A stretch of DNA of 64,000 nucleotides from Oceanisphaera avium (lineage in GTDB: Bacteria > Pseudomonadota > Gammaproteobacteria > Enterobacterales > Aeromonadaceae), in contig NZ_CP021376.1 in assembly GCF_002157875.1 (NCBI RefSeq), positions 2,312,501-2,376,500 on the forward strand, in the 5' to 3' direction. The notes beneath the pieces are model-generated. The model was not told where the DNA came from and did no database searches. It saw nothing but the letters and a program-made list of their open reading frames with translations. Positions within the stretch are counted from its first letter, which is position 1. Every line of letters starts with the position of its first letter. Positions 33,111 through 41,340 of the stretch are shown piece after piece. Both the position numbers and the translations under genes were made by a program.

Positions 33111-33623
33111 ATGCGCTATTTACTTGTCTCGTTGTTGGCTTTATTAACAGGTTGTACCGGCATGCCTAAAGGAGTGACTCCGGTAGAAAATTTTGATGCA
33201 CAACGCTATCTGGGTACTTGGTATGAGATAGCGCGCCTTGATCACTCCTTTGAGCGTAACTTAGAGCAAGTGACCGCCGAATATAAAATGCGTGAAGACG
33301 GCGGTATTCAAGTGATTAACCGAGGCGTAGAGGCGAGCAGTGGCAAGCACAAAGAAGCTAAGGGTAAGGCGTATTTTGTAAACGGTGCCGATAAAGGGCA
33401 CTTGAAGGTGTCATTTTTTGGTCCTTTTTATAGCTCTTATGTGGTGTATGAATTAGACGATGATTATCAATATGCCTTTATCTCGGGGTACAACTCTAAA
33501 TATCTGTGGTTATTGTCTCGCACGCCACAAGTGAGTGATGAATTAAAAGAAAGATTTATTAATAAAGCGCAAGAATTAGGCTTTGCTACTGAGTCATTAA
33601 TTTGGGTTAAGCAATCAAACTAG
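33111..33623 (+). CDS. blc: Outer-membrane lipoprotein lipocalin Blc
   Basis: 170 aa. Lipoprotein signal with lipobox LTGC (Cys ~15). The lipocalin motif GTWYEIARLDHSFERNL (~36-52) and the C-terminal ISGYNSKYLWLLSRTP are as in Blc. Bacterial lipocalins bind lysophospholipids or fatty acids in the envelope and respond to stress. AAGGAATATT precedes the ATG. It appears monocistronic. Confidence 0.93.
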   Translation: MRYLLVSLLALLTGCTGMPKGVTPVENFDAQRYLGTWYEIARLDHSFERNLEQVTAEYKMREDGGIQVINRGVEASSGKHKEAKGKAYFVNGADKGHLKVSFFGPFYSSYVVYELDDDYQYAFISGYNSKYLWLLSRTPQVSDELKERFINKAQELGFATESLIWVKQSN

Positions 33624-33736
33624 GCTAAAGTCTTAGTCTTTATCGGTGGCTTTGCGCTTTTTGATGGTTTATCGTAATAAGCTAATAAAGGTAATATCAT
33701 TTACCAATTAAAAATAACTCATATTAGGAGCATATA

Positions 33737-34198
33737 ATGCTGAAAAAAGTTGCGCTATTAGTAGTGGGGGGCGTTTTTGCAAGCTCGGCTCTTGCTCAAT
33801 CTGAATTATTTAAGCCCGATGACTTAGTTAAGTATCGCCAATCTATTTACCAAGTGATGAGTGCTCAAGCAAAAGTCATGGGCTCCATGGCCAAAGGTGA
33901 GACAGAGTTTGATGCTGAAGTGGTGCATGAGCGGGCGCAAAACCTAGGCAATGTGGCTAAACTGTTGGGTGAAACCTATGTGCCTGCTACTGAAGGCGTA
34001 AAAGACAGTAATATGTTGCCCGCCGCTTGGAAAGATATGGATGGCTTTCAAGACAAGGGCAAGGCCTTTGGCGGAGCGCTGCAAGAGCTGATAGCCGTAT
34101 CCGGCGAGCCGGACTTTGATGCTAAAGCTGCACGCCCTGCAATTGGTAAATTGCTAAAAAGCTGTAAAGCGTGTCACGACGATTATCGCGCAGATTAA
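33737..34198 (+). CDS. Cytochrome c' (class II c-type cytochrome)
   Basis: 153 aa periplasmic protein with signal peptide (cleavage after ASSALA, ~21). A four-helix bundle ends in the heme site CKACH (C143, C146, H147). Cytochrome c' proteins bind NO and CO and protect against nitrosative stress. Downstream b561 and YceI genes make a redox cluster. Ribosome site TAGGAGC. Terminated by a hairpin at 34218-34243. Confidence 0.92.
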   Translation: MLKKVALLVVGGVFASSALAQSELFKPDDLVKYRQSIYQVMSAQAKVMGSMAKGETEFDAEVVHERAQNLGNVAKLLGETYVPATEGVKDSNMLPAAWKDMDGFQDKGKAFGGALQELIAVSGEPDFDAKAARPAIGKLLKSCKACHDDYRAD

Positions 34199-34217
34199 TA
34201 AGTTTATATTTTTATTT

Positions 34218-34243
34218 AAAGGAGCCTCAGGGCTCCTTTTTAT
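34218..34243 (+). terminator. Rho-independent terminator after cytochrome c'
   Basis: AAAGGAGCC / GGCTCCTTT stem, TCAG loop, T-run. Confidence 0.88.
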
Positions 34244-34376
34244 TAGGCATTTGAAATGCATTAATATAAAAACTCGAGCTCTATCAAAAATAAAGTGCTG
34301 ATATTAGCGAGCAGCTAATATAAGTGGTAAAGATAAAGGGATATAAACTTAATTATTATTTTTACTGAGAGCTGCT

Positions 34377-34898
34377 ATGCATAAATATTCGCCCACCCTG
34401 CGTATTTTACACTGGCTTAGCGCACTGCTTATTATTGGCCTATTTATAATAGGCTTATGGATGCGCAGCCTTAGCTATTATGACGCGCTTTATCAGGTGC
34501 TGCCGTTTTGGCATAAAAGCGTCGGCTTTTTACTGCTAGGCTTAGTACTGTTACGCTTAGTAGTAAAGATGATAAGCACCCAGCCGCAACCCTTAGCAAG
34601 TCACAAGCCTTGGGAACGACGACTGGCTAATCTAGTGCAGTGGTTATTGTATGGCTTGCTGTTTGCTATGTTTATTAGTGGCTACTTAATCGCTACTGCA
34701 GATAACAGACCGGCCTCATTTTTTGGCTGGTTTGATATTCCTGTGTTGATGAGAGCTTTTCCAAATCAAGAAGATGTAGCTGGCTTATTTCATGAATACT
34801 GTGCCTGGGTATTGATTGGTTTATCACTCCTACACGGCCTAGCTGCACTAAAACATCATTTTTTAGACAAAGATGCCACGCTTAAACGTATGCTTTAA
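34377..34898 (+). CDS. Cytochrome b561 family protein (YodB-like)
   Basis: 173 aa inner-membrane diheme cytochrome with four spans. Likely heme-ligand histidines are in LRILHWLSAL (span 1), FWHKSVGF (span 2) and the LFHEYCAW...LLHGLAALKHH region (spans 3-4). Small b561 proteins of this kind oxidise quinol or superoxide in the membrane. It is placed 27 bp upstream of a yceI-type gene, a common pairing in proteobacteria, and probably forms an operon with it. Confidence 0.88.
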   Translation: MHKYSPTLRILHWLSALLIIGLFIIGLWMRSLSYYDALYQVLPFWHKSVGFLLLGLVLLRLVVKMISTQPQPLASHKPWERRLANLVQWLLYGLLFAMFISGYLIATADNRPASFFGWFDIPVLMRAFPNQEDVAGLFHEYCAWVLIGLSLLHGLAALKHHFLDKDATLKRML

Positions 34899-34925
34899 TT
34901 CCGTAATTTAACTAAGGGGAACATA

Positions 34926-35501
34926 ATGAAAAAAACGCTACTTGCTCTCGCTACTATGGTGCTCGCTAGCCACGCTTATGCAGCACCCGAAAACTATGTA
35001 GTAGATACCGAAGGTATGCATGCTTCAGTTAATTTCAAAATTAACCATATCGGATATAGCTGGGTAGTAGGGCGCTTTAATGATTTTAAAGGCAGCTTTG
35101 TATTTGATGAAGATGACGTAGCTAATAATGAAGTTAAGGTCACTATTAACACCAACAGTGTTGATACTAACCACGCGGAGCGCGATCGCCATGTACGCGG
35201 TAAAGACTTCTTAAATGTGAAAAAATTTCCTGAAGCAAGTTTTCAAAGTACTCGGGTGACTCAAGCTGATGATAAGGGTGAGTACACAGTAGTCGGTGAT
35301 TTAACCTTGCACGGTGTTACACAACAAGTGGAGTTTGAGATTGAAGAAGTAGGTGCGGGTAAGGATCCTTGGGGAGGCTATCGCCGTGGCTTTACCGGCG
35401 AGATGACCTTAAAGCCCAGTGACTTTGGGATTAATTATGACTTAGGACCTGCGGCGGCGACCATGGAGCTTGAGTTTATTTTAGAAGGGGTAAGGCAGTA
35501 A
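34926..35501 (+). CDS. yceI: YceI family periplasmic protein
   Basis: 191 aa with signal peptide (cleavage after SHAYA, ~19). The lipocalin-like YceI barrel is indicated by YVVDTEGMHASVNFKINHIGYSW, NHAERDRHVRGKDFLNVKKFPEASF and LTLHGVTQQVEFE. The family binds isoprenoid (polyprenyl) chains. With the adjacent b561 gene it may serve quinone-linked redox chemistry. AAGGGGAAC precedes the ATG. Confidence 0.92.
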   Translation: MKKTLLALATMVLASHAYAAPENYVVDTEGMHASVNFKINHIGYSWVVGRFNDFKGSFVFDEDDVANNEVKVTINTNSVDTNHAERDRHVRGKDFLNVKKFPEASFQSTRVTQADDKGEYTVVGDLTLHGVTQQVEFEIEEVGAGKDPWGGYRRGFTGEMTLKPSDFGINYDLGPAAATMELEFILEGVRQ

Positions 35502-35536
35502 AAGAGCCTTATCAGTTCAACAGTGACTAGTAACAA

Positions 35537-35568
35537 CCCGAACCCTTAGGTTCGGCTTGTTGCGCCTC
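35537..35568. terminator. Possible convergent terminator between yceI and cytochrome b gene
   Basis: Near-perfect hairpin AACAAcCCGAACC / GGTTCGGcTTGTT with a CTTA loop between convergent genes. It lacks a clear T-run, so it may be only a weak terminator. Confidence 0.35.
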
Positions 35569-35569
35569 A

Positions 35570-36247
35570 CTAGATATAATAAAACAATATCCATACCGGC
35601 AGGATGGCCAGTGCCACTGCCAAAATAAAACGTAGCCAAGGAAAGGTAGCGTCGGCAGGCAAAGGATCGGCGACTCGTGCAACCTCAAGCTCTTTATGGC
35701 CGGTGAACATGGCTTTAACTAAGGCTTCACCGCGGATGCGATACATTATAATAGCCAGAATATGTAAGCCCACTAAACTCAAAATCCCCCAATAAAACCA
35801 TTTCTTATGCACAAAGGTGAGCAAGTCGGTAGTGGCGCCTGAGGCATACATATAGAGCGGGCCATCATAAAAAATATCATCACTGGCAAAGAGCCCGCTA
35901 CCTAATTGCACCAGTAAGGTTGCTAGTAACACCAGCACCATAATGCCGCCTACGGGATTATGGCTAACATAAATAGGTTTGTTGGGTTGAGTGCTGGCGA
36001 TAAAATAAGCAAAAATATGTTTAGGATGGTAAATAAAATGGCTAAAGCGTGCATAGGGGGTACCAATTAGCCCCCAAATTATACGATAGGTTAATAAGAC
36101 AAGCAGCACCTGGGCAAACAGCATATGTTGATCCATATCTTCACCCGCAGAGCGCCACAATAAAAACAGCAAAATCGGCAAGCTCCAGTGAAACAGCCGA
36201 ACGGACCAATCCCATACTTTTATTTTACTCGCAGCTGGCTGGCTCAT
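35570..36247 (-). CDS. Cytochrome b (Ni/Fe-hydrogenase/b561 type)
   Basis: 225 aa inner-membrane protein with about four to five spans. VWDWSVRLFHWSLP (~11-24) has the first heme His, YRIIWGLIGTPYARFSHF is the bacterial b561/hydrogenase-cytochrome-b signature, and later His residues lie near FVHKKWFYWG and LVGLHILAI. It should take electrons from quinol to a periplasmic partner, perhaps a c-type cytochrome. Convergent with yceI and close to cytochrome c'. Confidence 0.85.
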   Translation of the reverse strand: MSQPAASKIKVWDWSVRLFHWSLPILLFLLWRSAGEDMDQHMLFAQVLLVLLTYRIIWGLIGTPYARFSHFIYHPKHIFAYFIASTQPNKPIYVSHNPVGGIMVLVLLATLLVQLGSGLFASDDIFYDGPLYMYASGATTDLLTFVHKKWFYWGILSLVGLHILAIIMYRIRGEALVKAMFTGHKELEVARVADPLPADATFPWLRFILAVALAILPVWILFYYI

Positions 36248-36363
36248 TACAATCTCCGATGAACACCATAAGGCTATATTAGCCTGAGCAAACTTTTTAT
36301 ATAAGTAATAACTTAAGTTAATGTGCAGTGATGTGAGCTAAGCCTGCTAAAGGCGTGCTCTTA

Positions 36364-36393
36364 AAAGTAAACATCCCAGCCTAGGCTGGGATG
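36364..36393 (-). terminator. Terminator downstream of the lipoprotein gene
   Basis: CATCCCAGCC TA GGCTGGGATG hairpin; on the minus strand it is followed by TTTACTTTT. It sits 27 bp beyond the lipoprotein stop codon. Confidence 0.6.
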
Positions 36394-36419
36394 GAGTCAT
36401 ACTAAAGTGCCAGCTGCCG

Positions 36420-37109
36420 TTACTTGGCTGAAGCAGGCTGCTTTATTTTTGCTAAGGCTTGCTCTAGGCCTTGGCGAAATTGATTGCGGGTGAGTGCATC
36501 AATTTCTGCCCACTTTTGCTTAGGAGCAAAGTCAATGGTGCTCTCGGTGAGTACATCTTTACTTTGCAGGGCAATCCAGCGCGCATCATAATTACGCTTT
36601 TGCTTGCCATCCCATTCTAATGCCTGACTAACAATGGCTTTTAAGCGCTCAGGGTTGCTCATAGAATAAGGGGTTATCTTGGCACCAAAGCGTTGATTAA
36701 GCTGACTTACTGCGGCGTGGGCCGTGTCATCTCCCGATTTATTGGCATCACTGCGCGCGCGCAGCTGAGCAACGTAAAACCAAAAAGTAGCCTGATCTTC
36801 ATATTCGTTATCAAACATAATGGCAGAAATTAAATATAACACGGGTGGAGCATAATCATTGGGCGCTTCTAAAATAGTGTTAATGGTTTCGCCTTTACCA
36901 TTGGTGATGGCATCCATTGCCTGCTGAGATTTACTAATATCAACTTCGGCAAATTCGCCCTTAGGAGTAATTTTACTGGGGGCTTGGTTGGCCGAGGTTT
37001 GGCTGCTTTGTTTATTGTCTTTGCCCCCTGCACTATTGGCTTTTTCAGAAGGAGCTTGGCTTGAACAAGCAGCCAATAAGGCGCACAGCAATAATGGATA
37101 TAATTTCAT
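36420..37109 (-). CDS. Hypothetical lipoprotein
   Basis: 229 aa. The N-terminus MKLYPLLLCALLAACSS is a lipoprotein signal (lipobox LAAC, Cys15; Ser at +2 suggests outer-membrane sorting). A Ser/Gln/Lys-rich linker to ~55 precedes a helical domain that mentions no known motif: conserved-looking APPVLYLISAIMFDNEYEDQATFWFYVAQLRARSD and a Trp-rich C-terminus. The helix-pair segments recall TPR or Sel1-like packing, but I do not recognise the family. Own terminator downstream. Confidence 0.7.
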   Translation of the reverse strand: MKLYPLLLCALLAACSSQAPSEKANSAGGKDNKQSSQTSANQAPSKITPKGEFAEVDISKSQQAMDAITNGKGETINTILEAPNDYAPPVLYLISAIMFDNEYEDQATFWFYVAQLRARSDANKSGDDTAHAAVSQLNQRFGAKITPYSMSNPERLKAIVSQALEWDGKQKRNYDARWIALQSKDVLTESTIDFAPKQKWAEIDALTRNQFRQGLEQALAKIKQPASAK

Positions 37110-37190
37110 CGGTAAACCTCATGTATTAATAATGTATTCAGCAAAGCGGTAAATGGCGCTTAGGTCAAGGGCATTAATAACAATAAGCCA

Positions 37191-37529
37191 TTATTTCAGT
37201 AAGCTTGGCAGGCCATTAGGGCAGCTTTTGTCTGTTTGGCAGTGCTGTTGCCAAAATAAATAAATATCTTGCCGATAAGCAATGGGGATACTGTGCGAGC
37301 AAATAAGCTCAATGCGATTATTTTTTTTAAGTCCGCGAATACTGCCGTTCACACTGCCCACTTCTAGGGTGAGCTGTTTACAAAATTGCAGTAGTTTTGG
37401 GCACGGTTGTCCGCTAATCACCTTTACTTGGGTGCTTTGCAAGCGAATGCGAAACACTTCTTGTTGGCGGCGCAATAGGTACAATAAAACAAATAATGAC
37501 AATGCAGTAAGAAATACGAGGCTGGACAT
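37191..37529 (-). CDS. DUF3634 family membrane-anchored protein
   Basis: 112 aa. One N-terminal hydrophobic segment (~3-20) followed by LRRQQEVFRIRLQ and a small soluble domain (GSIRGLKKNNRIELICSHSIP) resembling DUF3634 proteins of Vibrio and Shewanella. Function unknown. It is divergent from the EEP hydrolase gene at 37604. Confidence 0.65.
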   Translation of the reverse strand: MSSLVFLTALSLFVLLYLLRRQQEVFRIRLQSTQVKVISGQPCPKLLQFCKQLTLEVGSVNGSIRGLKKNNRIELICSHSIPIAYRQDIYLFWQQHCQTDKSCPNGLPSLLK

Positions 37530-37603
37530 GATTTTTCATCCTTGAAAAATAGCGCTTAAAAACTAGATGATGACAGCTTGAACTATAAAGGCAAGTAACG
37601 CTC

Positions 37604-38713
37604 ATGATGCAGCAAGATAAAGTGCGTGTGGCGACATTTAACGTCGCGCTCGCTAGGAATAAACGGAGACAGTTAGCGCGCGAACTCGCTAGCGGGCTGC
37701 AACAAGCTCGTAATTTGGCGCATATTCTACAACAAGTCCGCCCCGACATAGTGCTGCTCAATGAATTTGATCATCAAGGGGAAGAGGCGGGGCTGCTACT
37801 ATTTTGCCAAGAGTATGTAGCACAAGGAGCTCAAGCACTCCATTATCCATTTTACTATCTGGTACCCAGTAACACAGGAGTATTGGCGCCGCTCGCGTTA
37901 CAAGGCAGCGACGTGCCTACACTTCCCCGTGATGGCTTAGGTTTTGGTCATTTCCCTGGACAATATGCCATGGTCATTTTGTCTCGTTTTCCTTTTCTGA
38001 TAGAGCAAAGCCGCAGCTTTCAGCACTTTTTATGGAAAGATATGCCCAGTGCGCGCTTACCTAGCACTGCTGAAGGGGCATATTATGCGCAGTCTGTGTT
38101 AGACATACTGCCGCTATCTTCTAAGAACCATCTTGATCTGCCAGTGCAGCTGCCTAATGGCACCTTGTTGCATCTGCTTGCCAGCCATCCTACTCCGCCT
38201 ATCGATGAAGGGGATGAGCGGCGAAATAGCTGTCGTAATCATGATGAACTGCGCCTGTGGCATGACTATATCCGCCCCAGCAAGAGTGACTATCTTTATG
38301 ATGACAAAGGAAAGCGCGGCGGATTAGCTCCCTCCCATCCTTTTATTATACTTGGCGACTTAAATGCAGATCCCCGAGACGGTGATGGCTTTCGCAGTGC
38401 TATTAATCACTTACTTAGCGAGCCGCTGCTAAATCAGGCCGTTACCAAAGGGCACTTGCAGCCAAAAGCGCGCGGTGGTTATGGGCTCAAGCTGCGCCAT
38501 GCTCGCTCTGGCTCCCCTAAAGTTTGGACTCATAGCCAAGGTTTACGTCTTGATTATGTGCTACCCAGCTCTGAGCTGAAGGTGACAGCCACGGGTGTAT
38601 ATTGGCCGTTGCCCAATGAACAAGACAGTGAATTATTTTGGAATAAACGAGGCTGGCCGGCGCGCAAAGCGAGCTCCGATCATCGTCTAGTGTGGCTTGA
38701 TATCGCTCTTTAG
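37604..38713 (+). CDS. Endonuclease/exonuclease/phosphatase (EEP) family hydrolase
   Basis: 369 aa. The EEP active-site motifs are all visible: VATFNVAL (~9-16), the metal-binding Glu of LNEFD (~53), LASHPTPP, the catalytic GDLNADPRD (~245-253) and the C-terminal SDHRLV. No signal peptide is seen. Related enzymes cleave DNA, phosphoinositides or other phosphodiesters, and the substrate cannot be read from sequence. Start at the double ATG (MMQQ). Confidence 0.82.
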   Translation: MMQQDKVRVATFNVALARNKRRQLARELASGLQQARNLAHILQQVRPDIVLLNEFDHQGEEAGLLLFCQEYVAQGAQALHYPFYYLVPSNTGVLAPLALQGSDVPTLPRDGLGFGHFPGQYAMVILSRFPFLIEQSRSFQHFLWKDMPSARLPSTAEGAYYAQSVLDILPLSSKNHLDLPVQLPNGTLLHLLASHPTPPIDEGDERRNSCRNHDELRLWHDYIRPSKSDYLYDDKGKRGGLAPSHPFIILGDLNADPRDGDGFRSAINHLLSEPLLNQAVTKGHLQPKARGGYGLKLRHARSGSPKVWTHSQGLRLDYVLPSSELKVTATGVYWPLPNEQDSELFWNKRGWPARKASSDHRLVWLDIAL

Positions 38714-38835
38714 CTAGGTAGCGCCATAAGCTGTGAGTCAGTTCACGATTTTTAGCAATTAAGCCGTAATACTTCGAGCTAGCTCAAACATTAAACTCGC
38801 GCGGCTAGGTTTTTTTGCGATGGCGTTATCTAATA

Positions 38836-38942
38836 GCACTCGAGACCCAAGATTGCTTTCGAAGTGCCCTTATCTGTGTTGGTGACGTAGATAAGTTATT
38901 GGTATCCTTCATTTCGGGCAAGCCAGTGGCTTGCCCTTTTTC
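38836..38942 (+). ncRNA. Candidate small RNA with three consecutive hairpins
   Basis: Within the 303-bp gap after the EEP gene are three hairpins in series. Hairpin 1 is GCACTCGA/TCGAAGTGC (38836-38867), hairpin 2 is CTTATCT/AGATAAG (38869-38895) and hairpin 3 is a terminator, GGGCAAGCC AGT GGCTTGCCC plus T-run (38916-38942). The compact fold ending in an intrinsic terminator is typical of Hfq-type sRNAs. It resembles none I know. The upstream promoter is not obvious; TTATCTAAT near 38826-38834 could be a -10. The terminator could instead serve the EEP gene. Confidence 0.45.
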
Positions 38943-38974
38943 TTGTCTGCTTTACTCAATATAAGTTAACAGCA

Positions 38975-39003
38975 TAAAAAAAGCCGATGCAGGCATCGGC
39001 TTG
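38975..39003 (-). terminator. Rho-independent terminator of the ftsZ paralogue
   Basis: On the minus strand AAGCCGATGC CT GCATCGGCTT is followed by a run of T, 14 bp after the stop codon. Confidence 0.92.
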
Positions 39004-39016
39004 TTAAGAGCAAGTA

Positions 39017-40108
39017 CTATTGCTGGCGTTGGCGTAAAAAGGCCGGAATATCTAAGCCATCGGGCATGGCTTCTTGCTCAGCTTTCGCCTCGGACTCTTG
39101 CGGCTTGGGCTGCTGAGTAATGGCAATGGTTTCTTGAGGCGGCTGAATACCGGTCGCAATCATAGTAACTTGGACGCTATCGACTAAGTTAGGGTCTAAG
39201 CTAATACCTGATACCACAGTGGCATATTCGCCAACACATTCTGCAACCTGATCGCCGATTTTTTGAAAATCATCAAGACCAATGTCCATTGAAGCGACCA
39301 CATTGAGCAACACCCCTCGGGCGCGCTCTAATTCAACTCGCTCCAATAAAGGGTTATTTAACGCTTGCAAGGTGGCGTCATGGACTTTGTTTTCTCCGGT
39401 GCCTAAGCCAATTCCCATGACTGCCTTACCTTGTTGGCGCATGATGGTGCGCACATCGGCAAAGTCGATATTAATTAATCCTGTTTGGCCTATGATATCG
39501 GCTAAGCCTTTAACGGCATTTTGAATAACCTTGCTGCTTTCAGTAAAGGCCTGCAATAACGGCGTTTTAGAGCCGAGCACTTTTAATAAGTAATCATTAG
39601 GCAGCACTAATAATGCGTCTGTGTGCTCAGCTAAGTCTTTTAAACCATCATCGGCAGACTTAGCGCGCAGCTTACCTTCAAAGCCAAACGGGCGGGTGAC
39701 AATGGCCACCGTCATAATGCCTAGCTCTCTGGCAGCTTTAGCCACAATGGGCGCAGCACCCGTACCGGTCCCCCCGCCCATGCCGGCTGTTATAAAGCAT
39801 AAATCCGCGCCTTGGAGTTGGGCACGGATTTCATCAATACTTTCTTCGGCTGCTAGGCGGCCTACTTCGGCTTGGGCGCCGGCTCCTAAGCCGCGCGTTA
39901 ATACTTTGCCAAGTTGTAATATATTTACTCGGCTTTGTTGTAGTGCTTTAGCGTCGGTATTCATGGCCACTATATTGACGCGTTCGGGCAAGCTGCTATC
40001 AGCTAATAAGTTGACGGTATTACCGCCGCAACCGCCTACACCAATAACGCCTATATTAATGACATCACATTCCGGCTCGGCAGGTTCGAAAAACAGGTGG
40101 TCGCTCAT
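39017..40108 (-). CDS. Divergent FtsZ paralogue (tubulin-like cell-division GTPase)
   Basis: 363 aa. All FtsZ landmarks are present: the N-terminal loop VIGVGGCGGN (21-30), NTDAKAL (50-56), the GTP signature GMGGGTGTGAAP (109-120), the T7 catalytic loop NIDFAD (N213, D215, D218) and the C-terminal conserved peptide LDIPAFLRQRQQ, which in FtsZ binds FtsA and ZipA. The linker is short (~26 residues), and the body differs from E. coli FtsZ at many positions normally conserved in the class. No ftsA, ftsQ or lpxC adjoin it, so it is not the dcw-cluster gene; the usual ftsZ is presumably elsewhere. Its ATG has GGAG upstream, but a terminator hairpin ends only 13 bp before it. Confidence 0.88.
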   Translation of the reverse strand: MSDHLFFEPAEPECDVINIGVIGVGGCGGNTVNLLADSSLPERVNIVAMNTDAKALQQSRVNILQLGKVLTRGLGAGAQAEVGRLAAEESIDEIRAQLQGADLCFITAGMGGGTGTGAAPIVAKAARELGIMTVAIVTRPFGFEGKLRAKSADDGLKDLAEHTDALLVLPNDYLLKVLGSKTPLLQAFTESSKVIQNAVKGLADIIGQTGLINIDFADVRTIMRQQGKAVMGIGLGTGENKVHDATLQALNNPLLERVELERARGVLLNVVASMDIGLDDFQKIGDQVAECVGEYATVVSGISLDPNLVDSVQVTMIATGIQPPQETIAITQQPKPQESEAKAEQEAMPDGLDIPAFLRQRQQ

Positions 40109-40121
40109 CCGGTACTCCGTG

Positions 40122-40153
40122 GAAAAACAAAAGGGCTGATTGGTCAGCCCTTA
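40122..40153 (-). terminator. Terminator hairpin between the WYL regulator and ftsZ paralogue
   Basis: AAGGGCTGA CCAA TCAGCCCTT followed by TTGTTTTT on the minus strand. It ends the WYL gene and lies directly against the ribosome site of the FtsZ paralogue. It may therefore act as an attenuator in that gene's leader. Confidence 0.85.
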
Positions 40154-40178
40154 GATACAATATATCAGAAACAATAGT

Positions 40179-41138
40179 TTAACTATTTTTCAATGATTCT
40201 GGCGCCAAAATTTCAACTTTCCCGGCCATGTCTGTTAACCAGCGGCGAAATTCTGGAGAGTCTTTCACTTCGGTTTCCACCATCATGCTTTGCTTGTCAT
40301 AACGGGTCAGTCTTGGGTTGTTGCCAGGAATCGCCGTTTCAATAATGGCACGATTCGGGCTAGTAATGCGACCCACAAACTGAATGGTGTCTGCCTCTTC
40401 ATGGTAGCCTTTTTCGCGAATCAGCTTATTAACGCTAAAGTCACGAGGCTGAGTGACAGGGCGAGCGGTGAGCTCTACTTCTTTGATATGTTCAAAGGAG
40501 ATGCCGTAAATCTTAGGATCCATGTCAGAAACGGTGCACAGCAACATAGTGCCATCTTTACGACCGACTATGCCTAATGGATTCACCTGCTCGTAGCGTA
40601 ACCAGACGGTGCGGCCTTTTATTACGCGACGAATTTCGGCGCTAAACTTACGACCACGCCACAGCGCATCACGAATAGTGGTAGAGCGACGGATTTCTGG
40701 GCTGCCAGCAAATGGCTTAGGCAGTCTCACTACGTTTTCCATCCAACGACCGGCGAGCTCACTTTGGCTATCGCTGATCACTTGGTTGGCTTTATCTATA
40801 ATAGGGTTTAACTCATTTAGCACACTGGCTGGCAGCAAGTCGGCGGCCTGATCATTCCAGGTCTTAAGCGCCATCGCTAAGCCCAGTGGCATAAAGTTAG
40901 CAAAGTCATTTAAGCCATTGCGTTCGAAACACCAACCATGGGGTTTGCTGCGATCATCAGAGGTGAGATCAAACAGGCCCATGCCTGACATTTCTTCTAA
41001 GTCACGCTGTACGGTGCGTAAACTTACTTGGATACCTTCTTCTTCCAATTTCTCTTGTAGCTGGCGCGCAGTCAGCTTATACGGACGGTATGGAACACAG
41101 CGCGCCAGGGTCAGTTGTCTTAATAGCTTTTTACTCAT
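40179..41138 (-). CDS. WYL-domain transcriptional regulator
   Basis: About 319 aa. The start at 41138 (MSKKLLRQL) is preferred over the longer frame to 41204 because AGAGGG lies upstream. Residues ~10-60 form an HTH of the DeoR-like type (LTARQLQEKLEEEGIQVSLRTVQRDLEEM). Residues ~165-240 form the WYL domain (VWLRYEQVNPLGIV). A C-terminal WCX-like region ends at EILAPES. WYL proteins bind nucleotides or single-stranded nucleic acid and often control stress or defence genes. The target is unknown; the FtsZ paralogue downstream on the same strand is the obvious candidate. Confidence 0.87.
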   Translation of the reverse strand: MSKKLLRQLTLARCVPYRPYKLTARQLQEKLEEEGIQVSLRTVQRDLEEMSGMGLFDLTSDDRSKPHGWCFERNGLNDFANFMPLGLAMALKTWNDQAADLLPASVLNELNPIIDKANQVISDSQSELAGRWMENVVRLPKPFAGSPEIRRSTTIRDALWRGRKFSAEIRRVIKGRTVWLRYEQVNPLGIVGRKDGTMLLCTVSDMDPKIYGISFEHIKEVELTARPVTQPRDFSVNKLIREKGYHEEADTIQFVGRITSPNRAIIETAIPGNNPRLTRYDKQSMMVETEVKDSPEFRRWLTDMAGKVEILAPESLKNS

Positions 41139-41340
41139 TGGTGATGCCCTCTTGCTTTGGTATGAGTGTATCCTAGTCTGAGGTTGTGACAACTTCTGTC
41201 GCATCCTTTGTGGGGGAGAGTGTCGCTATTTCTCTACACTTTGCTTTTTGCAGTCGGTTATTGACGCTATAGTTGGCTGGTATTGCATCTAGCTGCTACC
41301 GTGTAAGTTACTGTTCTCAATGATTATTTTTGAGGTTTTC

